A DNA stretch of 64,000 nt. It comes from Pseudobdellovibrionaceae bacterium (GTDB lineage Bacteria > Bdellovibrionota > Bdellovibrionia > Bdellovibrionales > UBA1609). Shown here in pieces: positions 23,270 through 31,278 of this stretch (its first letter is position 1; the number at the start of each line of letters is the position of its first letter). The stretch is from assembly GCA_023954155.1 (NCBI GenBank), contig JAMLIO010000002.1, positions 194,221-258,220 of the forward strand, in the 5' to 3' direction. The notes under the pieces are model-generated. The model saw only the letters and a list, made by a program, of their open reading frames with translations. It made no database searches and was not told where the DNA came from. A program made the position numbers and the translations under genes.

Positions 23270-25063
23270 ATGAAAAAAATCTTACAGAAGTCCTTTGTGA
23301 AAAAAGTGGTGCTTGTTGCCAGTAGTGCTAATTTGATTTTAGCTCCAGCAATGTCTTCAGCAATGGAGATCGTTTTTGACAAGACCTACAATATTTCCAG
23401 AAAAGCCAATATGACCACTCTAAACTGGAAGACGGTGTCTTTTGAAAAGCTGAGTGGCAACAGAGTGAAATACAAATTAGTTGCTGAACATCCAAATGCA
23501 AAAAGTTTAGAATACTTGCAGAATGTGGATGCTGTCGTATCTGAAGACATTAAATCCAGACTTGTTAGAAAATTTGATATTGTGACATCTAATATTGAAT
23601 TTAAAAACGGAGAGGCTCACTTTGAGCTAGAACTGCCCTATGACTTCGAAACCAGATATCTGCCAGTCAAGTTGGTTAAAGATAATGGTTATGAGGACTA
23701 TGTGGTGAGATTTAGATTTGGAGACTACAGATTTTTAGTCGCCAATAAACTGATCAACAATGCCGTTAAGAAAGATATTTCTAATATTGCCTCGAAAGAT
23801 CCCAATGATTTGTATCAAGTTCGACGACAAGCAAAGCGACGTGTGATCATCAGAAAACAAGAGTCAACGGTTCCTGTGATCTCTGTGGATGAGATTTATG
23901 CAGCTTCTAAGTCTGCAACGAGCGGCAGTGTTGCTAGTGAGACTGCAGGACAGCGTACACAGGCCTCCGAAACCCCTGCGGTTAAAGAAGAGCAATCCTT
24001 ATTTTCACAGTTTGAAAATTTAGCCAACCAATACGGTACGGATACTGTGGATGTGAAAAAGGCCATTGCTAGAGAAGAGGCCGCTGAGGCAAATTCTATA
24101 GACCACGAGTCATCTAGCCTTGCAGAGGTTTTACCAGAGAAGACTGTCTCTGCATCAGAAGTGGATCGACTTATTGGTATTGAGAGTATGACTTTTGAGG
24201 ATCATGCGGCGAACAACGAAGAAGATGAAGTGCTTGAGTTTAATGCAGACGCTATGGATGCCACTGAGACGGTGACTGAAGTGACAAGTGCGCAACCTGA
24301 AGCCACCGAGCAGACTCCAGAATGGATCACGCCCGCAGAAAAGCCACAACTTGTTGAACAAAAAATCGACGAAATTCAAGAAGAAGAACCTTCTTACGAA
24401 GATTATGAAGGCAGCTTATTTTCCAAATTTGAAAGTGCGGCTAATAAATATAATGAAAGACTAGATCAGATTCAAAAAACCAATGAAGAAGAGATCAAAA
24501 TGAGTCAAGAGGCCGCAGAGCGTAAGGAACGCGAAGAAGAGATGGTCTCAGCCCCTGCGGATCTTGCTGATCAGTTACAAGAAAAACTAGCCGAACAAAA
24601 TGCAGAAGTGGTTGAAGAAAAACCGTCTCAAAATGAGTTCTTAGTTTATGAAGAAGCTGAAGCTTTAGATGAAGAGGACTTTATCACCCATACTCCAACG
24701 ACAAGCACAGAGGTCGCTAGTATAAGTCCCACTGTTATTGAGGATGAATACACTAAGGTACCAGATGACGGTTCGATTCCTTGGTTAGAAACTGGAACTA
24801 CAACTGATGCTGTATTAAATAAAAATACCGATTCACAAAGAGACCTGTCTTCAACGACACCGTCTGTATATGATGTGGCTCCGCAAGAGTGGGTTTTTAA
24901 ATTCAGTAAAGGCTTTGTATTCAAAAGCACTTTATCTAAAAATTCTGAAGACGAATCCAGAGAGCCTAGTTCTAAAAAAGACGAAGGGTCTTTTGAAGAC
25001 TATGAATCAGGCGTGAGCTTTGAAGATGAAGAGCTGGGTTTAGATTTTAAAAAAAAAGATTAG
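23270..25063 (+). CDS. Large acidic exported protein, N-terminal part (frame ends at an A9 tract)
   Basis: About 597 residues from ATG 23270. A signal-like N-terminus (KKVVLVASSANLILAPAMSSA) is followed by a folded domain of about 170 residues and then a long acidic, low-complexity region. That region contains two related motifs, SLFSQFENLANQYG and SLFSKFESAANKYN, and two EDYE boxes. The frame stops at 25061, just after TTTT followed by nine As. The next frame (-1) is open from there for about 335 codons without any credible start, so the gene appears to be one unit of about 935 residues divided by a frameshift. Confidence 0.7.
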   Translation: MKKILQKSFVKKVVLVASSANLILAPAMSSAMEIVFDKTYNISRKANMTTLNWKTVSFEKLSGNRVKYKLVAEHPNAKSLEYLQNVDAVVSEDIKSRLVRKFDIVTSNIEFKNGEAHFELELPYDFETRYLPVKLVKDNGYEDYVVRFRFGDYRFLVANKLINNAVKKDISNIASKDPNDLYQVRRQAKRRVIIRKQESTVPVISVDEIYAASKSATSGSVASETAGQRTQASETPAVKEEQSLFSQFENLANQYGTDTVDVKKAIAREEAAEANSIDHESSSLAEVLPEKTVSASEVDRLIGIESMTFEDHAANNEEDEVLEFNADAMDATETVTEVTSAQPEATEQTPEWITPAEKPQLVEQKIDEIQEEEPSYEDYEGSLFSKFESAANKYNERLDQIQKTNEEEIKMSQEAAERKEREEEMVSAPADLADQLQEKLAEQNAEVVEEKPSQNEFLVYEEAEALDEEDFITHTPTTSTEVASISPTVIEDEYTKVPDDGSIPWLETGTTTDAVLNKNTDSQRDLSSTTPSVYDVAPQEWVFKFSKGFVFKSTLSKNSEDESREPSSKKDEGSFEDYESGVSFEDEELGLDFKKKD

Positions 25064-26067
25064 AGACTGAATTTCTAGTTGCCAGCCAAGACCTAAGACC
25101 TGTTTGGAAGTACTTAGCGCAAGCTCATATCGCATCTGGGGCTGAAGCTGCAGTTGAGTTTGAAGCTGAAGTATCTTCCCAAGAAGCGACCATTCAAACT
25201 CATCAAGATGCTCCCCCTCAAGAGAACCCAGAAACTAGTGCGTCTGAAGCTGTTGTGACAGAAGAGCCGCCCTCAAATTTGACAGAGCAGTCAGTCGAAG
25301 CTCCACCTAAAGACGATAATCCTACACCCAAAGCCTTAGTGGTGCCCATGGGGAGTGCAAGGCCAAATCTCTTTAAGTTCACGACTCAACAAGAAACCGA
25401 TTTTTCTTTTAAACTCAGAGCGTTTGCGGGTCTAACGGCTTCTATGAGCACATATCAAGAGTCTTTACCTTTTGAGTACACCTCTTTAAAACTTCCTGCT
25501 TGGAGTGTGGAAGCACAGATGCGAGTGCAGAATTTTTTATTAGAAGGGGACTTTAAAAGTCTGCCAGGAAAAGTTCACAGTGATTCAGGACATCTTAATT
25601 TTTATGGTTGGCGCTACAGGCATTTGTGGGGAAGTGTCAGTTTGGGATGGCTGTTTGAAGACACTCATCATATTTATTTAAAAAGTATGGTGCATTATGC
25701 TCCCATACTGTTTCCGACTCTTGTGGGGCCCTTTCATACAGAAGCTGCGTTGGAAAAAGTCTTACTGTTTGGCGTGGGTGTGGGGTATAAAGCTGACTTT
25801 TCGTTTTATGACTGGCCTTTCACTCTGCAACTAGACCTTTTCAATGTGATGACCAACGATCCTGCTTATGACTTAAAATATGGACTTGCGTGGAATGTGA
25901 GGCTTACCCGTTACCATGAATGGAGAAATATCAGATTGGGTGTTTCCTACGATCAGGTGGGGCAGGCATTGAGCTTTACCGAGCTTCATACGGGGCAATA
26001 TTATCCCGTCAAATCCTTTATAAGACTTCACCAAATTCTTTTGCACGTCGAATTCCCTTTGCTGTAG
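25058..26067 (+). CDS. C-terminal beta-barrel-like part of the split acidic protein
   Basis: An open frame of about 335 codons in the -1 frame relative to the preceding gene. It begins inside the A9 region and ends at 26067. No ribosome-binding site or ATG lies near its beginning, and the first 80 residues continue the acidic, Pro/Glu-rich composition of the preceding frame. Residues from about 125 on have strand patterns with many aromatics (FYGWRYRHLWGSVSLGWLF) typical of an outer-membrane barrel. It is most simply the C-terminal domain of the same protein, reached by programmed slippage or lost by mutation. Confidence 0.6.
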
Positions 26068-26177
26068 TGCCGCATATTCTAAATCCACTTGGGCTAAAAC
26101 TTTGACCTTAAGCACAGACTTAGACAGAATATATGTGTAAGCAAAGTAATCTTTGTCGATCATCATAGGAGTTCAAC

Positions 26178-26924
26178 TTGCCTGTTGTATCAATTATCAA
26201 TCAAAAAGGTGGAGTTGCGAAGACAACTACTGCCGTCAACGTCGCACATGAATGGTCTAATATGGGAAAGAGGGTTTTGCTCATTGACTTGGACCCTCAA
26301 GCCTCTGCCACAAAGTCGATCTTTGGGGATACGGAATTTGAATACACTTCGTTTAATGCGATTACACACACAGCTTCTGCCAAGCAGATCATTCAAAGGT
26401 CAGAAAGCTTTGGCATTGATGTGATGCCTGGAGAGATTTTACTCAGTGGTGTGGACATCAAACTTGCCGCACAGTTTGGACGCGAGAAGTATTTGCGCCG
26501 CAGTCTGATGCCAGTAAAGTCCAACTACGACGCCATTATTATTGATTGTTCACCCACTTTGGGACTTTTAACGGTCAATGCCTTAATGGCCTCTGATGAG
26601 ATCATCATTCCGATCTGCCCAGAGTACTTTTCTCTTAAGGGCATTGAGTTGATTTTAGACACCTTACGCAATATCCGTGCAGGCTTAGGCCATAACGTGA
26701 AGATCAAGGGCATTATCATCACCAGATTTAAAAATCGTAAGGTGATTGGTTCTGTGATTGATCGAGTGGGTGAGCTGTATGGGCTTAAAGTTTTTGAAGA
26801 TTATATTCCAGATAACATTGCAGTAGAGGAAGCTCATCATTTGCACTTGCCAGTGAAAAAACATTCACCAGATTCTAAAGCGGCACAAGCCTATGCGGAT
26901 CTGGCTAAGGAACTTTGGGATTAG
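26178..26924 (+). CDS. ParA-family ATPase (orphan)
   Basis: A 248-residue protein starting at TTG 26178, with AGGAG 6 bases upstream. The deviant Walker A NQKGGVAKTT (residues 8-17), LIDLDPQAS and IIIDCSPTLG identify the ParA/MinD/Soj group. No ParB gene or parS-like repeat follows. The partner is instead a 150-residue unknown. Orphan ParAs position protein clusters, pili or chemoreceptors on the nucleoid or at the pole, so a role in placing the large envelope protein encoded upstream is possible. Confidence 0.9.
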   Translation: MPVVSIINQKGGVAKTTTAVNVAHEWSNMGKRVLLIDLDPQASATKSIFGDTEFEYTSFNAITHTASAKQIIQRSESFGIDVMPGEILLSGVDIKLAAQFGREKYLRRSLMPVKSNYDAIIIDCSPTLGLLTVNALMASDEIIIPICPEYFSLKGIELILDTLRNIRAGLGHNVKIKGIIITRFKNRKVIGSVIDRVGELYGLKVFEDYIPDNIAVEEAHHLHLPVKKHSPDSKAAQAYADLAKELWD

Positions 26925-26933
26925 GGCTACCGA

Positions 26934-27386
26934 ATGACACAAAAAGATAATCCTCTTTTTCAAGATTCTACCATCTCTACAGGGACTAACATTCGTACAC
27001 AGTTTGAACTGGGTAAGGTTTTTCTTTATGAAGGCGAATCGGTTTGTCTTTTACTAAAGGATGGCAAAGAGCAAAGAGTTCTGGGCATGAGATGTATTGA
27101 TGCCAAGACAGGAACTTACACCTGTTCCCATTGGCTTAAACACCGTCAAGAGATCACTTATCAGTTTGCTATTAAAAACAAAGAAGGCGTAGTCTTTCAA
27201 AGTCCTATTCAAAAGGGGCTTGCGATGTACACTTTACTTGAAGTGTGGGAACCCTGCTTAGATGAGGATCAGGTCGTCATGGCTGATCTTTGCGAAACTC
27301 TAATTGAAGATGTGCAAGAAGAAGTGGAAGCCAGTGGGGAGCCTGAGGATGTCATCGGGAACTTGATTGACAAGTGGGGCCTCTAG
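26934..27386 (+). CDS. Unknown protein coupled to ParA
   Basis: A 150-residue protein starting 9 bases after the parA stop. The N-terminal 100 residues look like a compact beta-rich domain, including VFLYEGESVCLLLKDGKEQRVLGM. The last 35 residues are very acidic (DVQEEVEASGEPEDVIGN), a tail of the kind that could contact a ParA. No family recognised. A long palindrome begins 7 bases after its stop. Confidence 0.65.
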   Translation: MTQKDNPLFQDSTISTGTNIRTQFELGKVFLYEGESVCLLLKDGKEQRVLGMRCIDAKTGTYTCSHWLKHRQEITYQFAIKNKEGVVFQSPIQKGLAMYTLLEVWEPCLDEDQVVMADLCETLIEDVQEEVEASGEPEDVIGNLIDKWGL

Positions 27387-27393
27387 GCGATTC

Positions 27394-27542
27394 GCCTTCT
27401 TTTGGAAGTCTCTAAATTTCGTTATATATATTCAAAATGCTCAGACATGACGTTTGGCACATCTTTGCGTTCGCAAAGTTGCGCCAAGCCGAACTCGCAT
27501 TTTGATTATATATAATGAATTTAGAGACTCCCAAAAGAAGGC
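27394..27542. repeat. Long palindrome B with conserved centre (inverted relative to A)
   Basis: Arms 27394-27440 and 27497-27542 (about 46 bp, four differences, one an indel) enclose a 56-nt centre. The reverse complement of the centre matches that of palindrome A at about 50 of 55 positions, including TTTGCGAACGCAAAG. The arms are unrelated to those of A. It lies between the convergent ParA-partner and FadL-like genes and starts right after the stop codon of the former. Confidence 0.92.
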
Positions 27543-27643
27543 TCAGCTGTGGGTTTGGGATTGGGGTGGTGCGATGGTTTTGTGGGTGTTGCGGCAGAGT
27601 GGTTGTGATTATGTGAGCCAGTAGTTGTATGGGTAATGAAAAT

Positions 27644-27678
27644 AAAAAAGCTAACTCTTGGGAGTTAGCTTTTTTTAT
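27644..27678. terminator. Bidirectional terminator
   Basis: AAAAAAGCTAACT and AGTTAGCTTTTTT form a stem with a short loop (CTTGGG region), flanked by A and T runs, between convergent genes. It can serve both the rightward ParA unit and the leftward porin gene. Confidence 0.85.
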
Positions 27679-27719
27679 TGGACTTAATTTTTATAAGTCT
27701 TTTGTTTGTGTTTGTGGAT

Positions 27720-28947
27720 TTAGAAACGGGCGCTTACGCCTACTCTTACTGCAGTGGCCATGTTGCCTTTGTATTCGCCTTCAAGTGGAGCTAAGTGAGT
27801 GGGTGGAGCGGCAGGTAAGTCTACAGTAGGTGCACTGGCGTAAAATAATTGTGTTAAGGCACCGTTAATGGTCATGGATTCCGAAAGTGCATAACTTGCA
27901 CCTAAACCAAGAGTGACACGATCAGAGTCTACGCTTCTAGGTGTTCTATATTTGTCTGGTGGCGCTCCTGTTTCATAAGAAAGTCCTCCACGGAAAGTCC
28001 ATTGGTCGCTGAAGTAATAGTCTGCTCCAAAAGCCACAAAGAATGTATCATCCCATTTAGTTTCCACTGGTGCTGGAGAAGCCGCAGGTGTTGTTGTGTT
28101 TTCCACAGCAAGTTGATCAAAAACAGACCAGCTACTCCAAGAAACCGATCCATGTAGATCTAACTTTTCTTGTAGTAAGTAAGAAGCCCCTACAGTGATG
28201 ACGTCTGGCGTAGAAAGTTCTAGCTCAACGTTGTTACCATCAAGTCCAATAGGGTTGGGGTCCATTGAAAGTTTACCTTCAATAGTGTGTTTGATTCGGC
28301 TTTTGTAGTTAAAACCAATTCTTAAGGCATCACTAGCTTTGTACAGTGCGGAGAGTGTGAAGCCAAAACCTAAGTGATCTCCATCCATACCTGTGAGGGC
28401 TGTAGGAGCAGGGGGAGCGGCAAGAACTGTAGCTTGTGAGAGCTCACCTTTGATAAATTGAATTTGTGGTCCCACAGAAAGAGCTAATTGTTCACTCACT
28501 TCATACACAAATGAAGGAGATAGGTTGTATGTAGCCAAGTAAGTTTTAAGTGCGTGAGTTTCACCAGCCCAGCCGCGATCATACTCAGTATTTGTCGCCC
28601 ATGGAACTGTGAAGCTTACAACTACACCCATTTTGTCTGCGAACTTTTGTCCATAATAAAGGCTGGGAATGAAAGATGCAGAAGCAAAACCATCAGTGTC
28701 AGCACCACCACCTGTATTTTCAAAGTCACCCATAGGAAATAGTCCCATAAGTTCCACGCTGCCGTGGATGCCGTCTTCTAAGAACATCAGTTGTGAGGGG
28801 TTGTTGTAAAAACCACTTGCCGTTTTAGAGCCCGTAACATCAGATGCGAAAGCTGTCCCCATTGTTTCAGCACTTTGATATCGCATTTGATATCCTGCTC
28901 GCCATGGTCACCATGGGTGTTAATAGTGTGAGTAAAAACAATTTCAT
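27720..28947 (-). pseudogene. FadL/OmpP1-family outer-membrane porin, frameshifted after the signal peptide
   Basis: The main frame (28886 to 27720, 388 residues) is a FadL-type barrel: SAETMGTAFASDVTGSKTASGFYNNPSQL is the plug region and the chain ends VGVSARF. Its first available ATG has no signal peptide. In another frame an ATG at 28947, preceded by AAGGGGGA, encodes MKLFLLTLLTPMVTMA, a perfect signal peptide, and then stops after about 26 codons. A one-base change around 28898-28912 would fuse them (…TMA then GYQMRYQ…). FadL proteins take up long-chain fatty acids or other hydrophobic compounds. As read, the protein would not be exported. Confidence 0.7.
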
Positions 28948-29132
28948 AATTCCCCCTTAAATTAGGTTTTTGTTAAATTGCGCGATTTAGTAGAGCTATT
29001 GTCCTTACAGACCTAGGCCTTTGTCTTTGAACGGTGCGTGAGAAAAACGCCCAAAATAAGGGCAAAGTTAATCTAATTGTTTAAGGCCAAACTTTGCTGC
29101 GGTGAGAGACAAGATGAGGGGGATCAATAGGA
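28948..29132. other. Divergent spacer
   Basis: Upstream region of the porin gene (its ribosome-binding site is at 28951-28957) with no other gene visible. It leads into palindrome D. Confidence 0.35.
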
Positions 29133-29295
29133 GGGGCTTTACTCCGATGTTTTTCTGTTTCCTCTTTCCTTTTCATGACAGACCTCCAGCAAGCGGGACG
29201 CGCTTTGCCCGAAGGGCAAATGCTGGCGAGCCCAGGATGGGCGTGTCTGCCATGAAAAGGAAAGAGGAAACAGAAAAATATCTAAGTAAAGCCCC
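29133..29295. repeat. Long palindrome D with a different centre
   Basis: Arms 29133-29183 and 29245-29295 (51 bp, four mismatches) enclose a 61-nt centre with nested stems: CCAGCA/TGCTGG outside and TTTGCCC-GAA-GGGCAAA inside. The architecture equals that of palindromes A-C (long unique arms, structured 50-60 nt centre with a GAA apex), but the centre sequence is different. It lies upstream of a lipoprotein gene. Confidence 0.9.
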
Positions 29296-29345
29296 GTCAC
29301 TTATAGAGACTTGAAGTTTTTAAAAAATTGAAGGAAGGTGGAGGG

Positions 29346-29960
29346 ATGAAAAATCTTTTGCTTCTAGTTATATGCGCAGTGCTACTGAACTCCTGTCAGT
29401 GGGTGGAAGACACAAAGATGCGGGCTCAGTTATGGCTCTCTCAAATCCAGTACGACGCTCTTAAAGCGGAGGATTCAGCTTTTGCTGAGGTGCTTAAAGA
29501 GGGTAAAGGACAGGTGATTGCAGGCTCTGAAGTCACGATTAAGGCGCAAGAGACGACCTTGATGTTTGAGCCTCAAGAAGTTCTGGCTTTGCCAGGGCAG
29601 AAGATCAAAATCAAAGTGGTGAACAACTTAAAAGACCCCCTTAATTTTCTGCTGCTTCATCAAGGTGATGATCCCGTTGTGGTATCGCAACTGGCTTTAC
29701 AGATGAGTGATGAGAATCAGAACTGGATGCTCCCACAAGACTACTACATCGCAGCAATGGGCCCTGTTTTACCTAGAAAAAGCGATAAGATCACAGTGCA
29801 AATGCCCGATGCCGAAGGTGTTTATTATTTCGTTTCCACTTACCCCAGCTCACCCGCAGTCCTCAGGGGCAAGTTCATTGTCGTAAAAAAGAAGATCTCA
29901 GAAGAGGCCAAAGATAATTCTCTGGCTGCTGAATCCATAGCCAGTGAACAGACATTATAA
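29346..29960 (+). CDS. Cupredoxin-fold lipoprotein lacking copper ligands
   Basis: 204 residues from ATG 29346 (GGTGGAGGG upstream). A lipoprotein signal has lipobox LNSC, so the protein is membrane-anchored. Residues about 55-185 align by eye with azurin: KIKIKVVNNL-x-DPLNFLLL corresponds to the VKVVNN...GHNWVL region, and VYYFVSTYPSSPAVLRGKFIV to the YxFxCTFPGHxxxMxG loop. At the copper-ligand positions His is Leu, Cys is Ser, His is Ser/Pro and Met is Leu. It is therefore a cupredoxin-like scaffold unlikely to bind type-1 copper. Palindrome C follows the gene. Confidence 0.65.
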   Translation: MKNLLLLVICAVLLNSCQWVEDTKMRAQLWLSQIQYDALKAEDSAFAEVLKEGKGQVIAGSEVTIKAQETTLMFEPQEVLALPGQKIKIKVVNNLKDPLNFLLLHQGDDPVVVSQLALQMSDENQNWMLPQDYYIAAMGPVLPRKSDKITVQMPDAEGVYYFVSTYPSSPAVLRGKFIVVKKKISEEAKDNSLAAESIASEQTL

Positions 29961-30043
29961 AAGTGTTAGCACCATATTTAAAACTTTATAGACACAATAT
30001 ATTTCTCGACATCAAACTCCTAAAGCGCAAATTCAAACATGAA

Positions 30044-30194
30044 GCCTTCTGCAGGGAGCTTCCTATTTATTCCATACATAGATTTAAAGTGCGATCTCGG
30101 CTTGGCATTATTTTGCGAACGCAAAATCATGCCAAACGTCACTGAGCATTTTAAGTCTATGTATGGAATAAATAGGAAGCTCCCTGCAGAAGGC
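30044..30194. repeat. Long palindrome C with conserved centre
   Basis: Arms 30044-30092 and 30146-30194 (49 bp, 47 identical) enclose a 53-nt centre that matches the centre of palindrome A in the same orientation: CTCGGCTTGGCAT, TTTTGCGAACGCAAAA, CATGCCAAACGTC, TGAG. The GGCAT/ATGCC pair extends the inner hairpin. Arms are unrelated to A, B and D. It lies between two rightward genes. Confidence 0.92.
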
Positions 30195-30311
30195 GATTAA
30201 AAATCGTGCCAAGATTTTGGGGCTAAAATATGTAACTTTTGCTAATGAAAGTGGGCACCTTGAAAAAAAGTCTCACCTGGGCTATAAATTGTCACTTCGG
30301 AGGAAAATAGT

Positions 30312-30722
30312 ATGGAGACTATGGACAACATGGAGATCATGGAAGAGGAAACGTCGTCTGATCTTGACCTAGACCAAATTGACAATATTTTGGCCCTAGA
30401 AGAGTCCCAATACCCTAAATTCACTTTAGCCAAAAATAAAGCTCGGTTTTTAAGAATGGTGAACTGGTATAAAGCCAAAGAAGAGTGGATTGATGTGGCC
30501 CCTATCAGTGGTGTGACTAAGCATTTCAAACAGCAATCCAAAGAATTAGAAAGCATTCGTGCCAATAAACTGGATTATGAAATGGAGTTAGAGACTGGAA
30601 CTTTAACCCCCAGTCAGAGATCCTATAAAAAAGACGAACTTAAAATGTGCAAAGTGCAAGAGAAGATGGCCGTGCATTTGATCACAAAACTACAGAAGAA
30701 GATCAAGTCTGGACGTAGGTAA
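30312..30722 (+). CDS. Small cytoplasmic helical protein, unknown
   Basis: A 136-residue protein; GGAGGA is spaced correctly before the ATG. It has an acidic first third (EEETSSDLDLDQIDNILALEE) and a basic coiled C-terminal two-thirds (KKDELKMCKVQEKMAVHLITKLQKKIKSGRR). It has no signal peptide or membrane segment. A strong terminator follows. No family is recognised. Charge distribution suggests a nucleic-acid or protein adaptor, but that is only a guess from composition. Confidence 0.65.
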   Translation: METMDNMEIMEEETSSDLDLDQIDNILALEESQYPKFTLAKNKARFLRMVNWYKAKEEWIDVAPISGVTKHFKQQSKELESIRANKLDYEMELETGTLTPSQRSYKKDELKMCKVQEKMAVHLITKLQKKIKSGRR

Positions 30723-30760
30723 AGCTACATTTCAGTTTAAAAACCTTAAAATTAAGATGA

Positions 30761-30800
30761 AAGCCAATTTAAGCTCTAAATTGGCTTTTTTTAATTTTTT
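30761..30800 (+). terminator. Rho-independent terminator
   Basis: AAAGCCAATTTA/TAAATTGGCTTT forms a 12-bp stem with an AGCTC loop, followed by a T-rich tail. It ends the transcript of the 30312-30722 gene. Confidence 0.9.
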
Positions 30801-30856
30801 ACTAAATTCTCAGATTGAACCGCCGATAAGCATGTAAATACAAGGGGGTATTTCTA

Positions 30857-31252
30857 ATGGCGCGTTCTATGGTGATAGTGGTTTCTGATGATCACGAGAT
30901 TGTACAGAAAGCGAGAAACTTCGCTTACACTATGGGTTTAACCCTAGAAATTTATTCTGTATCGCAGTGGGAAGAAAAACAGAGCTCTCAAGGGGCATCA
31001 GTGCAAAGCTTGATTTCTGGATCAAATCAGAACCCTAGTAATGTCATTCAATTCCCTCAAGCCAGTTTAAATAAAAAAGTGAAAACTATTGATGAACTTG
31101 AAAGTGTGGCAATTGAAAATGCAATCCATGAGTACAAGGGCAATCTGACTGAAGCCGCTCGTGCTTTAGGAATTGGCCGAGCTACTTTATATAGAAAAGT
31201 AAAGCAGTATAAGATTGATCCGTCCTTAGCACGCCGTAAAAAAGTGGCTTAA
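30857..31252 (+). CDS. Fis-type DNA-binding regulator, stand-alone
   Basis: 131 residues; AGGGGG precedes the ATG. The C-terminal 45 residues (LESVAIENAIHEYKGNLTEAARALGIGRATLYRKVKQY) are a Fis-type helix-turn-helix like the last domain of NtrC-family activators. The N-terminal part (VIVVSDDHEIVQKARNFAYTMG) resembles the beginning of a receiver domain but is far too short and lacks a phospho-acceptor context, and no AAA domain is present. It may be a relic of an NtrC-type activator or a true small regulator. It begins a rightward gene cluster. Confidence 0.8.
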   Translation: MARSMVIVVSDDHEIVQKARNFAYTMGLTLEIYSVSQWEEKQSSQGASVQSLISGSNQNPSNVIQFPQASLNKKVKTIDELESVAIENAIHEYKGNLTEAARALGIGRATLYRKVKQYKIDPSLARRKKVA

Positions 31253-31278
31253 TCCTTTCCGCTGGGTAGCGGTGGTCC

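Noticed and set aside
29102-29314. A 70-codon open frame across palindrome D
   Set aside because: It arises from the inverted arms; the symmetry explains the open frame better than coding.
29963-30145. A 60-codon open frame covering palindrome C
   Set aside because: It consists mostly of palindrome arm and centre, has no ribosome-binding site and no protein-like composition, so it is a shadow of the repeat.
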